The translations under genes were made by a program, and so were the position numbers. DNA of 64,000 bases from NCBI RefSeq assembly GCF_052072235.1, contig NZ_CM125436.1:124001-188000 (forward strand), in the 5' to 3' direction. Below are positions 26,133 to 33,921 of the stretch, one piece after another. The stretch's first letter is position 1. Each line of letters opens with the position of its first letter. The notes under the pieces are model-generated. The model had not been told where the DNA came from. It searched no databases and worked only from the letters and a program-made list of their open reading frames with translations. This stretch comes from Brevibacillus_D fluminis_A (lineage in GTDB: Bacteria; Bacillota; Bacilli; Brevibacillales; Brevibacillaceae).

Positions 26133-26974
26133 TGATGATTTCCATTCGGTTAGTATTTCTGTTGTGCGGTGCGATTTTTATCCTCATCGCTTTGTTCCTG
26201 ACCGGTCTCTATTTGCTCCAGCTTAATTGGAAGCGACAGATTGGCTTGTCGCGGATGATCAAAAAATCATGGAAGCAACTTGTCGGAACTCAAACCAGTG
26301 ACAAATGGGAGCGACTGTTGCTGGCGGCAGGTAAACCATTTGGTTGGGGTAAGCTGGAGTGGGTAACGGTCCAGTGGATATGCGGGCTCATTCCTTTACT
26401 GCTCGTTTTGCTGGTGGCTTTGGTCAAACCTGCGGGGTCCTTCCCGTTTCTCAGTTTTGTCATATTGCCTGCGGCCGGTTATCTCACTCCTTACTTTTTG
26501 CTGCGATGGTGGAAAGGGTTGCGCGAAGAACTGCTTAGCGTAGATATTGCGAGATTTATCAACCGTTTCATCACGCTGCTGGAAAATCAGGTGCCTCCTT
26601 ACCAAGCAATGGTAAAAGCGGCTCGTCCTACCCGATTGCTGAAAAAATATATCCCTAGCTTGTCTGAATGGAACAAGAGCCGCGTTGAGGCATTGGAGAT
26701 GTTGAAGCAGCGGATTGGCGTTGATGATGGGGTTATCCTGGTCTCCAATATGCGCACGCTGGAGCAGCTGACGGATGAACAAATCAACCTCACCATGCAG
26801 CGTATGGAGCTGGCTATCGATAACCGGAGAATGTACAGGCATCGAAAGAAAATCAAATCGTTGGGGCTTGCCTATAGCGTTATTGTCTATCCCGCCTTTT
26901 ATGTCGGTTTGATTGTTGCGATGTTTCCGTGGTATAAGCTGCTCACCGAAATCCTCGATAAATATTTGGTATAG
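26129..26974 (+). CDS. TadC-like platform protein, second locus
   Basis: 281 residues with hydrophobic segments near 5-30, 85-130 and 250-270 flanking a helical cytoplasmic part (DIARFINRFITLLENQVPPYQAM). It overlaps the TadB-like gene by four bases. By position and membrane layout it is the second platform subunit; the similarity to TadC is weak. Confidence 0.65.
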   Translation: MMMISIRLVFLLCGAIFILIALFLTGLYLLQLNWKRQIGLSRMIKKSWKQLVGTQTSDKWERLLLAAGKPFGWGKLEWVTVQWICGLIPLLLVLLVALVKPAGSFPFLSFVILPAAGYLTPYFLLRWWKGLREELLSVDIARFINRFITLLENQVPPYQAMVKAARPTRLLKKYIPSLSEWNKSRVEALEMLKQRIGVDDGVILVSNMRTLEQLTDEQINLTMQRMELAIDNRRMYRHRKKIKSLGLAYSVIVYPAFYVGLIVAMFPWYKLLTEILDKYLV

Positions 26975-26990
26975 AAAGGAACCGATTCAT

Positions 26991-27143
26991 GTGACAAAGC
27001 TGCTGTCCATCTTCGCGTGTTTGATATTTACCTTGGGAATCATCGTGGCCAGTATGGGGGAAGTGAACCACGCCGTTGTGAAGGAAGATGGATTGCGGGC
27101 GAAATCGGTTCAGTGGATAGAGAAAGCAATCCCTGCCAAATGA
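26991..27143 (+). CDS. Small single-helix membrane protein, pilin-like position
   Basis: A 50-residue protein starting GTG at 26991 (AGAAAGGA upstream; an ATG just before it runs straight into TGA). It has one membrane helix, LLSIFACLIFTLGIIVASMG, and a short charged tail. It lies where a pilin gene is expected but lacks a clear prepilin cleavage motif. Function not certain. Confidence 0.6.
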   Translation: MTKLLSIFACLIFTLGIIVASMGEVNHAVVKEDGLRAKSVQWIEKAIPAK

Positions 27144-27180
27144 TCGATGATTTACAAAATGAAAAAGGAGTGTTTCGTTT

Positions 27181-27219
27181 ATGTCCAAAATGTTCTTTAT
27201 TTTAGTTTCGTGGCAGTAA
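27181..27219 (+). pseudogene. Gene start cut off by the prophage junction
   Basis: AAAAAGGAG, ten bases, then an ATG followed by only 12 codons (MSKMFFILVSWQ) before a stop. The strong ribosome site and the position directly after the second Tad operon suggest the first codons of a further gene of that operon. Its remainder would lie beyond the right end of the prophage, outside the window. Confidence 0.5.
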
Positions 27220-27239
27220 AACATTGATATATCAACGTT
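27220..27239. mobile_element. Candidate prophage attachment core (attL)
   Basis: AACATTGATATATCAACGTT is a 20-bp near-perfect palindrome (one mismatched pair) between the truncated gene start and the integrase gene. Tyrosine recombinases use inverted core arms around a short overlap. The exact junction cannot be fixed without the right end. Confidence 0.35.
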
Positions 27240-27290
27240 TCGAGGCTGTTATAGGGGTAGTTTGCAAACCAAATGCTAACCTTTATCGTA

Positions 27291-28487
27291 CTAAAGCGCG
27301 TTTTTAGAGCTAAAAATGACGGACTCCAGCGAATCAACAGCCTCTTTTTGCATCGTCATGGAGACGTGGCTATATCGATCCAAGGTGACCCCGATGTTTG
27401 CATGCCCGAGCAGTTCAGACACTACTTTCGGATGAACTCCCTGTTCAAGTAGAAGGGTTGCGACTGTATGCCTGAGATCGTGGATGCGTACATCTGGCAA
27501 GCCTGCTTTTTCAAGTATGCTTCTAAATTTCCTGCGAACAGGTGTCGCGGAGTAAGGTTGGCCATCTTCTGGTCGACAACAAACCAAATCATCTTTGTTG
27601 AAATCCTTCCCAAAATGCCATTTTTTCTGTCCTTGTTCTGCCTTGTGCTTTCGCAACGGGGCCACAAGGCTATCCGGGAGCGAAATTAAGCGTTCGCTGC
27701 TTTTTGTCTTTGGTTCTGTAAGTTTGTACTCGCCCTTGGTCCTTACCAGTTGCTGACGGACGTTTATTATACGCTTATCCAAGTCGACATGCTTCCAAGG
27801 CAAGCCAAATATCTCTGCATAGCGCATGCCAGTCGTAACGGCCAACAGAATAGGTATATACAGTTCATGATCTTTGGCTGCTTCAACTAGCTGTTGAACC
27901 TGCTCGCGTGTTAGAACGTCAGTTTCTCTCTTTTCTACGCGCGGGAGTTCGACCATTTGAGAAACGTTGCGTGCGACGATTTGCCAACGCACAGCATTCT
28001 CCAGTGCCTTATGAATCATTCCATGGAGATGACGAATTGTAATTGGCGATAAGCCGCCATCGCGATACATGGCGCCATCTTTGAGTAGGTCGGCATACAG
28101 TTTCTGCAAATGCATCGCTTTAAGGTCCTTCATTCTGACCCGTCCGATATTGGGAACAATATAACGATTTACTCGTTTTTGGTAGACATTATGTGTGGTG
28201 TGTCTGGTGGATACCTTTGCATAGTTCTCTAGCCAATAGTCCATATACTCGGCGACAGACATGTCCTTTGTATCAACAAGCAATCCCGTTTGAATCTCCC
28301 GTTGCTTCTCGATCAACGCTTGCTGCGCTTCCTTTTTTGTGTTGTACCCTGAAAACCACTTTTGCTTTCGTTTGCCGGACTTTTCATCCCTGCCTAGTTC
28401 CACGATGAAACAATACTTACTTCCGCGCTTGTAAACTCCAGGTGTAGAGGTCTTCTGGAGAGTTGACTTTTCTGACTTGGTTTTCAT
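27291..28487 (-). CDS. int: Phage tyrosine integrase
   Basis: 398 residues: N-terminal AP2-like arm-binding part (GVYKRGSKYCFIVELG), SAM-like core-binding domain, and catalytic domain with Arg in TTGMRYAEI, HDLRH (His336, Arg339), LGH (His362) and Tyr372 in DRYSH. All catalytic residues are present, so it should be active. It is the leftmost prophage gene and reads toward the left junction. GGAGTGATGGCGG precedes ATG. Confidence 0.93.
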   Translation of the reverse strand: MKTKSEKSTLQKTSTPGVYKRGSKYCFIVELGRDEKSGKRKQKWFSGYNTKKEAQQALIEKQREIQTGLLVDTKDMSVAEYMDYWLENYAKVSTRHTTHNVYQKRVNRYIVPNIGRVRMKDLKAMHLQKLYADLLKDGAMYRDGGLSPITIRHLHGMIHKALENAVRWQIVARNVSQMVELPRVEKRETDVLTREQVQQLVEAAKDHELYIPILLAVTTGMRYAEIFGLPWKHVDLDKRIINVRQQLVRTKGEYKLTEPKTKSSERLISLPDSLVAPLRKHKAEQGQKKWHFGKDFNKDDLVCCRPEDGQPYSATPVRRKFRSILEKAGLPDVRIHDLRHTVATLLLEQGVHPKVVSELLGHANIGVTLDRYSHVSMTMQKEAVDSLESVIFSSKNAL

Positions 28488-28493
28488 CCGCCA

Positions 28494-28895
28494 TCACTCC
28501 TTCGCATGCTTCTCTTTGTATACCTGTCTGATTCGTTCACTCAATAGAGGAGCCTGCATAACTTCTTCGATATCAGAGATTAGCAGTATAAATTGTTCGA
28601 TACTCCACACATCACCTCCAGCCTTTTCCACCCGTTTTTTAACCAATGCCAGATTGATACCGAAAGAATTTGGTTTTTCATGATGACGTAAAAGCTCATC
28701 ATAGCTAATTGACATACTTACCACATCGCTTGTGAAGTCGTCGGGTTCTTGGAGACGAAAATGAGCTTCAACAGGGATATACATGCTGTTGTTTTTATCC
28801 CAGTTGATGAACCCAGCTCCCAGATAAACGACGTACTTCATCGGCACGAATTGGTCATCAATGAAATCATACAGAACACTAATGTGCTTGGACAT
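28494..28895 (-). CDS. Hypothetical prophage protein in lysogeny module
   Basis: Not recognised. 133 residues, soluble, starting MSKHISVLYDFIDDQFVPMKYVV, with a beta-rich first half and helical end (QAPLLSERIRQVYKEKH). It lies between the integrase and the ImmA-type protease genes, five bases after the latter, in one minus-strand unit. Genes here are often lysogenic-conversion or immunity functions, but nothing in the sequence shows which. Confidence 0.65.
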   Translation of the reverse strand: MSKHISVLYDFIDDQFVPMKYVVYLGAGFINWDKNNSMYIPVEAHFRLQEPDDFTSDVVSMSISYDELLRHHEKPNSFGINLALVKKRVEKAGGDVWSIEQFILLISDIEEVMQAPLLSERIRQVYKEKHAKE

Positions 28896-28899
28896 GGGT

Positions 28900-29517
28900 T
28901 TATACCCCTTTCTTTGTCGTTTGTTTTTTTAATTGATCTAATAGACGTAATGTTGCGGCAGAATATGGCTGAGGTTCCGCCTTTGTATATTGGCTGCGGA
29001 GTTTATTTACAAACTCTTCACGAGCTTGTCCGTAGAAACTGCGACACTTAATTTGATCAAGGCGACGTGATGCAAGCTTGCGTGTAACGCCAAACTCCGT
29101 AACAAGAATCCTGACAACGTCATGTTCGCATTGAGGCAACTCGATCTGCTTTATCATGAAGAAAGGAAGCGCAGCGTATAGGACAAAATGATTGGCTTGC
29201 TCTTCTTGCAGCTTTCTAAGCCCTTCTGGCATCCTAAGTTGGTTTCCAACATGACGCAGTCCATGGTATAACTCGTGAAGAAATGATAATTTCTGTTGCA
29301 CGACGGATTTTAATGAATTTAGATAGATTACGAAAAAATCTTGATCAAACGGATCACGCATGACTTCTTCATCAATACCTGGAGCGACGGATACGGGTAT
29401 CCCAAGGGTTCTGGAGAGGTTATCAACCGTAATATCTGAAGGATTTAGAATCGCATTTGATTTGTACAAATCTTCTGTCCATAGTTCGAGTTCTGTTGGC
29501 TCGTAATATCTAAACAA
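28900..29517 (-). CDS. ImmA/IrrE-type metallopeptidase
   Basis: 205 residues with the zinc motif HELYHGLRH near residue 81 (HExxH) and a downstream Glu in EEQANHF, as in ImmA proteases that cleave phage repressors during induction. Start TTG with AGGGGGG upstream. It is next to the cI-like repressor gene, its likely target. Confidence 0.85.
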   Translation of the reverse strand: MFRYYEPTELELWTEDLYKSNAILNPSDITVDNLSRTLGIPVSVAPGIDEEVMRDPFDQDFFVIYLNSLKSVVQQKLSFLHELYHGLRHVGNQLRMPEGLRKLQEEQANHFVLYAALPFFMIKQIELPQCEHDVVRILVTEFGVTRKLASRRLDQIKCRSFYGQAREEFVNKLRSQYTKAEPQPYSAATLRLLDQLKKQTTKKGV

Positions 29518-29612
29518 AACAATCCCCCCTGAATCGCAAACGTATGTTCGGTTAATAGTTTAAAATAATATCCCCTAAAGTATAGAGGATCTTATTGGTA
29601 GTTTATGTTTGA

Positions 29613-30041
29613 TCATCGCTTGTTCTTTTTAATCTCCAAATACCTTTTTTTGTGTTTCCTGTATTCTTCCAACTTCCATTTGATCGTTTCAGGCATCTGG
29701 CCTATCTCATCCTTTATGAACTGTTTTTCGTCTTCAGGAAGGCTGTCATAGTCAGCAAATGCGCGTTCGACAGTTCGGTAGAGAGCGATTAGGTCATCAT
29801 CGAGATTTTCCCTTTTGTCGGAAGGGGTTGGATCATCAGTACGGCCAGTCAAAATGAAATCCGAAGTGGAGTCGCAAACCTCGGCTATCTTAGCAACATC
29901 ATCTGCACCTGGAGGTGTATAGTCTCGTTCCCAGTTAGAAACTTTTTGCGCGGAAACATTAACGCGAACAGCGAATTGTTCCTGAGTCCAGCCCTTTTCC
30001 TTCCGAAGTCTTCTTATTCTCTGTCCTACTGTTTCCAACAC
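29613..30041 (-). CDS. cI-like phage repressor
   Basis: 142 residues; N-terminal HTH_3 domain (IRRLRKEKGWTQEQFAVRVNVSAQKVSNWE) and a helical, charged C-terminal part without a LexA-type peptidase domain. That fits control by the adjacent ImmA-type protease. Start GTG with GGGAGGTGA. It probably binds the TAACGNANTTCGTTA-type sites between it and the divergent cro-like gene. Confidence 0.85.
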   Translation of the reverse strand: MLETVGQRIRRLRKEKGWTQEQFAVRVNVSAQKVSNWERDYTPPGADDVAKIAEVCDSTSDFILTGRTDDPTPSDKRENLDDDLIALYRTVERAFADYDSLPEDEKQFIKDEIGQMPETIKWKLEEYRKHKKRYLEIKKNKR

Positions 30042-30077
30042 AAAATCACCTCCCGATACATTGATATTAGCAATAAC

Positions 30078-30180
30078 TAACGGAGTTCGGTAGTTAAATA
30101 ACGAAATTTGAGAATTTATTTAATATAACGCTTGACATTAACGAAATTCGTTAGTAATATACAGGTAACGGATAACGTTA
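30078..30180. promoter_or_regulatory. Repressor/cro operator cluster
   Basis: Four 15-bp sites resembling TAACGRANNNCGTTA lie at 30078, 30099 (imperfect), 30139 and 30166. The one at 30139 is a perfect palindrome, TAACGAAATTCGTTA, in the spacer of the cro promoter. A further good copy, TAACGGAATCCGTTA, is at 30389 near the end of the cro-like gene. Confidence 0.75.
30132..30160 (+). promoter_or_regulatory. Early (cro-side) promoter
   Basis: TTGACA, 17 bases, TAATAT: a near-consensus sigma-A promoter 36 bases before the cro-like ATG, with a 15-bp operator filling its spacer, so repressor binding should block it. Confidence 0.85.
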
Positions 30181-30195
30181 GTTGGAGGTGATGAA

Positions 30196-30435
30196 ATGGT
30201 ACATGTGAATGTTCGCCGGATTCGTGAGGCAAAAGGTGTAACCAAAACGCATATGGCGAACATGCTAGGTATTTCTTTGCAAGGATACAGCCATATCGAG
30301 CAAGGAAACGTTCGACTTGACGTTGAACGGCTACGAGTAATTGCAGTTATTCTTTCGGTTGATGTAGCGATTTTTTTTGATGAAAAACTAACGGAATCCG
30401 TTATTTCCGAGATGATGAGAGCTAAACCGGCCTGA
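30196..30435 (+). CDS. Cro-like HTH regulator
   Basis: 79 residues, almost wholly a HTH_3 domain (IREAKGVTKTHMANMLGISLQGYSHIEQG). First gene on the lytic side, divergent from the repressor, with GGAGGTGATGAA before ATG. It probably binds the same operators; one operator copy lies within its 3' end (30389-30403). Confidence 0.8.
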   Translation: MVHVNVRRIREAKGVTKTHMANMLGISLQGYSHIEQGNVRLDVERLRVIAVILSVDVAIFFDEKLTESVISEMMRAKPA

Positions 30436-30449
30436 AAGGGTGATCGGCG

Positions 30450-30668
30450 ATGATGGCTTTCGAGTTCGTTCGTAACAAGCGAAAGGAACTTGGATTGACA
30501 CAACAGCAGCTTGCTACCAAAGCAGACCTCTCGCTCTATGTTGTAAAAAGATTCGAAGCAAACCGACCATACAATCCACTCATCGTTCAGGTAGAAAAAT
30601 TGGCAAAAGCATTTCACGTCACCGTTGATTTCCTGTTGTTGGAACTGACGTGGCCATCAAAGGAGTGA
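30450..30668 (+). CDS. Small HTH_3 regulator
   Basis: 72 residues: FVRNKRKELGLTQQQLATKADLSLYVVKRFEANRP is a complete HTH_3 unit; the rest is a short helical end. Located 14 bases after the cro-like gene in the early operon. Its target is unknown. Confidence 0.8.
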   Translation: MMAFEFVRNKRKELGLTQQQLATKADLSLYVVKRFEANRPYNPLIVQVEKLAKAFHVTVDFLLLELTWPSKE

Positions 30669-30673
30669 ATATA

Positions 30674-30904
30674 GTGCAGAAACAACCGGTACCAGCAGAC
30701 CTCAGTGCATATCCTCTTCTGCTCAAGATGGATGAAGTAGCCGAGATCCTGCGCGTAGATCGCAAATACGCGTATGAAATGGCACGCCGCGCGGGTTTTC
30801 CGGTTATGAATATCGGAACCGATCAACGGGCCATGCTCCGCGTCCCGAAACACGAGCTGCTTAACTGGATGGAGCGTGAGTACGGCGTCAAGGTTACAGC
30901 TTGA
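30674..30904 (+). CDS. Excisionase-type DNA-binding protein
   Basis: 76 residues with a winged-helix excisionase/MerR-like motif (LLLKMDEVAEILRVDRKYAYEMARRAGFPVMNIG) and a typical C-terminal LRVPKHELLNWM. GTG at 30674 is chosen because AAAGGAG lies nine bases upstream, at the end of the previous gene. It may be the excisionase partner of the integrase. Confidence 0.75.
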   Translation: MQKQPVPADLSAYPLLLKMDEVAEILRVDRKYAYEMARRAGFPVMNIGTDQRAMLRVPKHELLNWMEREYGVKVTA

Positions 30905-31071
30905 TGATTACAAGAAATCCGCACAACTGCATAGAGCGCCGAAGAGCGGGAGCGAGCGACGATCTGATCAGGAGAGAAAACCTGAGAGAGGAGCCGCGCC
31001 ATAAAATACATGAACAGGTAACCGCCAAGACTCGACGCTGTATGCAGTTGTGCGATACGGAAGCGAGGTGA
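30904..31071 (+). CDS. Possible 55-residue basic protein
   Basis: An ATG overlapping the previous stop (TGATG) opens a 55-codon frame rich in Arg (IERRRAGASDDLIRRENLREEP). No good ribosome site is seen, and the frame covers a long inverted repeat (30920-31054), so this DNA may instead make a structured RNA. Existence is uncertain. Confidence 0.35.
   Translation: MITRNPHNCIERRRAGASDDLIRRENLREEPRHKIHEQVTAKTRRCMQLCDTEAR
30920..31054 (+). ncRNA. Candidate structured RNA closed by a 19-bp stem
   Basis: CGCACAACTGCATAGAGCG (30920-30938) is the reverse complement of 31036-31054 with one mismatch. The 97-base interior holds a further hairpin, TCAGG-8-CCTGA (30968-30985), and repeated GAGCG units. 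A chance 19-nt pairing at this distance is very unlikely. Alternatives: a long operator, or a coincidence of coding sequence in the 55-codon frame. Confidence 0.45.
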
Positions 31072-31076
31072 AACAG

Positions 31077-31241
31077 GTGGACATCCAACAGGTGCTAAGT
31101 CAGATGCCCGCAATTGTTATTGCAGAAGCTCTGAATATATCAGTACCAACTGCAATTCGAATGAAAAAGGGCGGATCGGCTCAAGTGGATTTTAAGAAAA
31201 CGATTGAGTTTATCGCTAAAGTCTACGACCGGAAAGACTAA
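31077..31241 (+). CDS. Small hypothetical early protein
   Basis: 54 residues from GTG at 31077 (GAGGTG seven bases upstream): VDIQQVLSQMPAIVIAEALNISVPTAIRMKKG has a HTH-like pattern. Its 3' end overlaps, in opposite orientation, the end of the minus-strand gene that follows. Probably a small DNA-binding early protein. Confidence 0.6.
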   Translation: MDIQQVLSQMPAIVIAEALNISVPTAIRMKKGGSAQVDFKKTIEFIAKVYDRKD

Positions 31242-31701
31242 AAATCCTGAGTGGAATATATTCCCTAATCTTTTCGTTGTAGATTTCAACTAACTCTTCA
31301 TCCTCACATTGAAAGTACACTCGATAGTCAAGCAATTTTTGTTCCATCTCTCTTGGGTCAAGCATTTCACCTTCAATTTCGTCATCAGGCGTAAGCCAAG
31401 CATCAAGAATGTTAAATAGGCGGACGTCTATTTTAAACAACTGATTTAGAAATGAATCCGAAATTGTGTTGCTTTCCATTAAATTGACTGCCTTGGCCTT
31501 GTCAGCATTAAACAGTTCAATCAATCTGTCTCGAAATTTGACGGGGTGATACAAGTAACGTTCTAACTTTTCTCCATGATAGGAGCTGTAGGAAATCGGA
31601 GTAATTTCTCCATCGGGGCATATCCGTAAAGCATCGCGAAATGTTTCTTCCCAACCAAGCGGTATGTTTTCCAAATCCAAGTCCCATAAATATTTGGCCA
31701 C
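31216..31701 (-). CDS. Hypothetical minus-strand gene inside the early operon
   Basis: Not recognised. 161 residues, acidic, soluble (LDLENIPLGWEETFRDALRICPDGEITP), starting GTG with AGAAAGGTG upstream. It is transcribed against the surrounding early genes and is visibly richer in A+T, the look of a moron or accessory cargo gene. Such genes often act in lysogens, for instance in defence, but no motif supports a specific function. Confidence 0.65.
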   Translation of the reverse strand: MAKYLWDLDLENIPLGWEETFRDALRICPDGEITPISYSSYHGEKLERYLYHPVKFRDRLIELFNADKAKAVNLMESNTISDSFLNQLFKIDVRLFNILDAWLTPDDEIEGEMLDPREMEQKLLDYRVYFQCEDEELVEIYNEKIREYIPLRIFSLSGRRL

Positions 31702-31828
31702 AGCGATTCACCTTTCTGCTAATTGCTATTTGAAGAACGCCACTCGCCAAAGTACACGTTCTTCCGACAAACAAGTTCGACAAAAGTTGTGGGAATCCCT
31801 ACCAGTTAAAGAAAGCGAGGTGAACACG

Positions 31829-32134
31829 ATGTCAGAAGAGCAACTCACGTTTCCTGAGCTGGATGCGCGTATCGCAGAGTTCATGGAAATAGAAAGGGCC
31901 AAGGGCCGTGACCCAGTAATCGTTTTCGATGACATCAGCGGATATAGAGTAAAAACTCGAGTCGTAGGTATCGTTTCTTCAACCATACTCACAGAGTTTG
32001 AACAGAACGCATATAAGAATGGGCGCTACTCCTCGATCGATGAAAAGTGGATAACAGCCCGGCATGCGAGACTGCTGTTGAACCACTTGGATAAAGAAAA
32101 CCCCTCGGCAGCGTCGAGGGAGTCAGGAAGATGA
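31829..32134 (+). CDS. Hypothetical early protein, 101 residues
   Basis: Not recognised. Acidic, soluble, starting MSEEQLTFPELDARIAEFMEIERA; a beta-rich middle (PVIVFDDISGYRVKTRVVGIVSS) is followed by a helical end. Start fixed by GCGAGGTGA. It resumes the plus-strand early genes after the minus-strand insertion. Confidence 0.6.
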   Translation: MSEEQLTFPELDARIAEFMEIERAKGRDPVIVFDDISGYRVKTRVVGIVSSTILTEFEQNAYKNGRYSSIDEKWITARHARLLLNHLDKENPSAASRESGR

Positions 32135-32233
32135 GCTACTTATAGCTTACCAACTGCTTGTCCGTGAACGTAGTGGAACAAGTACACGAACACGATGTAA
32201 GAGCAAGATTGATTACGGAAAGGGAAGAGACAC

Positions 32234-32797
32234 ATGGATATACTACGCGATCTGTTACGAGAGTCGTTGCTCGTCAGCAACATCACACAGACCGCGATGG
32301 CTCAGCATGTCGGTACCAGCCAGCAAAACATCAGTGATTACATATACGGCAAGCGATCCATCCCGGCTGATCACATCGTGATTTGGGCGATTGTTACGCG
32401 GAGCCCGGAGCTGATCTATGAGTGGGAACGATCGATTGGGCTGCGACAAGACGGCCACCTCAATAACGTAAATCTGGAGCCGCTGCATGTTGCAGCTAAG
32501 TGGTTGGAAGAGGTGCGAGAGGCCGAGGGAGCGATTCGAGAGCTGATCCCTCAGCTCGTAAACAAGACTTCTGCCGAGGACTTCCTTTGCCAGGAGCTAC
32601 GGGAAGGCGTAATGCGAGCGCTTGATGAGGTTTACGACGCAGAAAAGGTGAGCCGGTATCTAAGGGTTAGCTTCACGAAAGTCGGGTTTGATCCGCGAGA
32701 GATCGAGCTGCGCAACGAGGACAAAAGTAAACGACGAGGGTATCGCATCCAGATGAGACAGAGGGCTTATAGCCAGGTGGGGGTGACTACTCGATGA
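32234..32797 (+). CDS. HTH-containing early protein
   Basis: 187 residues with an N-terminal HTH_3-like domain (SNITQTAMAQHVGTSQQNISDYIYGKRSIPADHIV) and a long helical C-terminal region. A GGAAAGGGAAGAG site precedes ATG. Probably a transcriptional or replication regulator of the phage; a partner is not evident. Confidence 0.7.
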   Translation: MDILRDLLRESLLVSNITQTAMAQHVGTSQQNISDYIYGKRSIPADHIVIWAIVTRSPELIYEWERSIGLRQDGHLNNVNLEPLHVAAKWLEEVREAEGAIRELIPQLVNKTSAEDFLCQELREGVMRALDEVYDAEKVSRYLRVSFTKVGFDPREIELRNEDKSKRRGYRIQMRQRAYSQVGVTTR

Positions 32798-32988
32798 CCG
32801 CATACGAACGTAACCTGCAAGTGTTGGAAGCCTTGGAGCGCACGTATGCGTATGATGCGGCGATGACGGAGTTGCTTTTGCCGGAGATAGCCAAGCGGTA
32901 CACTACACCAGCGCAGCAAAACGAAAACTATCGGGCGCGGCTTCTTCATTTCCGTGCTGATATTGAGCAGAAAGGGGCTATGGGATGA
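32794..32988 (+). CDS. Small hypothetical early protein, 64 residues
   Basis: Helical 64-residue protein (YERNLQVLEALERTYAYDAAMTELLLPEIAKRY). ATGA overlap with the previous gene and with the next, so all three are translationally coupled. No recognised family. Confidence 0.6.
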   Translation: MTAYERNLQVLEALERTYAYDAAMTELLLPEIAKRYTTPAQQNENYRARLLHFRADIEQKGAMG

Positions 32989-33155
32989 ATCTCCAGACGA
33001 AGCGCATGCAGTTGCACTTTTACCAACGCATGATGATGTACTCTCAAACCGCTGGCGATCTGGTCGCTCACGAGTTGTACAAGCAGATTACACGAGAATT
33101 GTCGCAGCAGATCAAGGAAATGGAAAAGACCGCCTGCTCCGAACAGACGGCCTGA
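32985..33155 (+). CDS. Small hypothetical early protein, 56 residues
   Basis: 56 codons from ATG at 32985, overlapping the preceding stop; helical and basic (MNLQTKRMQLHFYQRMMMYS). Its last codons form a small hairpin (CCGCCTG with CAGACGG). Function unknown. Confidence 0.55.
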   Translation: MNLQTKRMQLHFYQRMMMYSQTAGDLVAHELYKQITRELSQQIKEMEKTACSEQTA

Positions 33156-33225
33156 TCAAACCTGTACGATTTTTAAAAATCGGGATAAAGATAGCCTACC
33201 ACAGCTACGTGAAAGGAGCAAGAGT

Positions 33226-33459
33226 ATGAAAAGTATATCGCCCCAACTGGTTGAGTTGCAGCGCCAGCTTGCGAATGTCGAACAGGCATACCGCGAGGTT
33301 GATGAGGAATGGCGCACGGCGGATGTGGAGTATGTCAGACTGAAACGCCATCGCGAGGAACTGGATGTTCTCAAACGCGAGTTAGAGCATGAGATCAATT
33401 GGCGCGTAAAAGAAATCGCTGCGCTACAGGAGGCGATCAAGCATGACATCTCAGCTTGA
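33226..33459 (+). CDS. Small coiled-coil protein
   Basis: 77 residues with heptad repeats through most of the length (LVELQRQLANVEQAYREVDEEW). Overlaps the next gene by 17 bases. AAAGGAGCAAGAG precedes ATG. No recognised family; probably a small phage accessory protein. Confidence 0.6.
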   Translation: MKSISPQLVELQRQLANVEQAYREVDEEWRTADVEYVRLKRHREELDVLKRELEHEINWRVKEIAALQEAIKHDISA

Positions 33460-33751
33460 CACCGCATTTGATGTGGCCGGCGATCACCTGGACGGTCTGG
33501 TGGCAGAACTGGCGGAACTAGCATATGAACGCATTGCTGACACTTACGAACGGTCCGGCGATAGATTCATCGATGACAGTCGAATCGATCTTGAAGAAGC
33601 TGATGTTTTCGAGCAGGCAATGGATAGCGTACTTGAGGATTACGATGTTGCTGACGCAGATCAAATCAAAGAACTGGTTTGGAAGAAGCTTGATCACGGC
33701 GTGTTTACTGACGCTGCCGAATCGATCGTAGAGCGGTTTACAGCGGGATAA
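33443..33751 (+). CDS. Hypothetical acidic early protein, 102 residues
   Basis: Strongly acidic, helical (DTAFDVAGDHLDGLVAELAELAYERIADTYERSG). The charge is DNA-mimic-like, but no family is recognised. Start ATG inside the end of the coiled-coil gene with CAGGAGG upstream. Confidence 0.6.
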   Translation: MTSQLDTAFDVAGDHLDGLVAELAELAYERIADTYERSGDRFIDDSRIDLEEADVFEQAMDSVLEDYDVADADQIKELVWKKLDHGVFTDAAESIVERFTAG

Positions 33752-33921
33752 CAGATTTCGGCTCCGCACAGGTGGTACAAGCTACGGTTTGTACTGCCGA
33801 TGGGTGGTCGAAACCATCTATACATAGCGAGGTCAAGCGGGAGCAGTCATTGGAGCTGTAACGGCTGGTAGAGAGGTTGGGCTACTGGCGGCCTCGTGAC
33901 TACACGAGAGGAGGGGAGTCA

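Noticed and set aside
32954..33229. 91-codon plus-strand frame
   Set aside because: Out of frame with the better-supported 56-codon gene coupled by ATGA overlap.
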